NCBI GenBank assembly: GCA_938023895.1
Contig: CALJDH010000100.1
Coordinates: forward strand, 1-7,545
Source: an uncultured Aliiroseovarius sp.
GTDB lineage: Bacteria; Pseudomonadota; Alphaproteobacteria; Rhodobacterales; Rhodobacteraceae
Length of the DNA: 7,545 bases
Direction: 5' to 3'
The position numbers were made by a program, and so were the translations under genes. Positions 7,379-7,545 of this stretch are shown piece by piece (position 1 is the first letter of the stretch; every line of letters begins with the position of its first letter). The notes beneath the pieces were generated by a model. The model did no database searches and was not told where the DNA came from. It worked only from the letters and a program-made list of their open reading frames with translations.

Positions 7379-7545
7379 TAGATATCCCCCGCTTTCAGAT
7401 TTGCCAGGAAGGGAGCATAGCCGCTTTCACCCATCCAGAAGTTCAGAAGGTTGTGCACACCCACCGTGGTCAGGGTCGCCCCTGCCAGCGCGTCGATGTG
7501 ATAATCCGCACCTGCTGCCGGAACCGACTTGGTCACGCTGATCTG
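7378..7545 (-). CDS. nqrC: Na+-translocating NADH:quinone reductase subunit C, 3' end
   Basis: Only the last 55 codons and the stop are in the window; the gene continues beyond the right edge. I translated the fragment by hand. It has [10 protein letters not shown] (residues 18-27 of the fragment), the region where NqrC carries FMN covalently through a phosphoester bond to a threonine, normally within SGAT-type motifs. It is followed by [19 protein letters not shown], typical of the NqrC C-terminus. The serine often found before GAT is alanine here; the acceptor threonine is kept. In the complex, NqrC passes electrons between the membrane iron centre and NqrB. The position before nqrD fits the standard nqrABCDEF order. 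Confidence 0.93.

Overview
The window reads as a moderately GC-rich alphaproteobacterial chromosome, most likely a marine Rhodobacteraceae (roseobacter-type) bacterium. This is inferred from codon use, from the zinc-ribbon/cyclase/ATPase fusion architecture, and from an Na+-pumping NADH dehydrogenase (Nqr) operon. No sequence search was possible, so the taxon is an inference. No tRNA, rRNA, CRISPR array, insertion sequence or attachment site was seen.

Left part (1-3707, plus strand): an acetoacetate-decarboxylase-fold enzyme is followed after 2 bases by a 950-residue signalling protein. That protein has a zinc ribbon, a class III nucleotide cyclase domain, a STAND/AAA-type P-loop ATPase and a long helical TPR-like tail. 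The two genes very probably share a transcript.

Middle (3708-4056): a 349-base stretch without a convincing protein gene lies between the convergent 3' ends of the cyclase gene and a Crp-family regulator gene. It holds several inverted repeats and one striking element, an 18-base perfect palindrome whose core is TGTGA-N6-TCACA, the classical Crp operator. A possible -10 element (TTTAAT) sits at roughly class II spacing to its right, pointing antisense into the regulator gene.

Right part (4057-7545, minus strand): the Crp/Fnr-type regulator gene (4057-4713), then a strong bidirectional hairpin terminator (4816-4850), then the distal end of an nqr operon read leftwards: nqrC (3' end only), nqrD, nqrE, nqrF. 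The Nqr genes overlap or nearly abut, and their cofactor ligands (covalent FMN site in C, cysteines in D and E, [2Fe-2S], FAD and NADH sites in F) are visible.

The most interesting reading is a compact cyclic-nucleotide circuit. A cyclase, a receptor with Crp-like DNA-contact residues and a consensus operator all lie within about 4 kb. The usual base-recognition residues are changed in both the cyclase (Gln/Leu instead of Lys/Asp or Thr) and the receptor (Ala instead of Thr in the C-helix), so the signalling nucleotide cannot be assumed to be cAMP.
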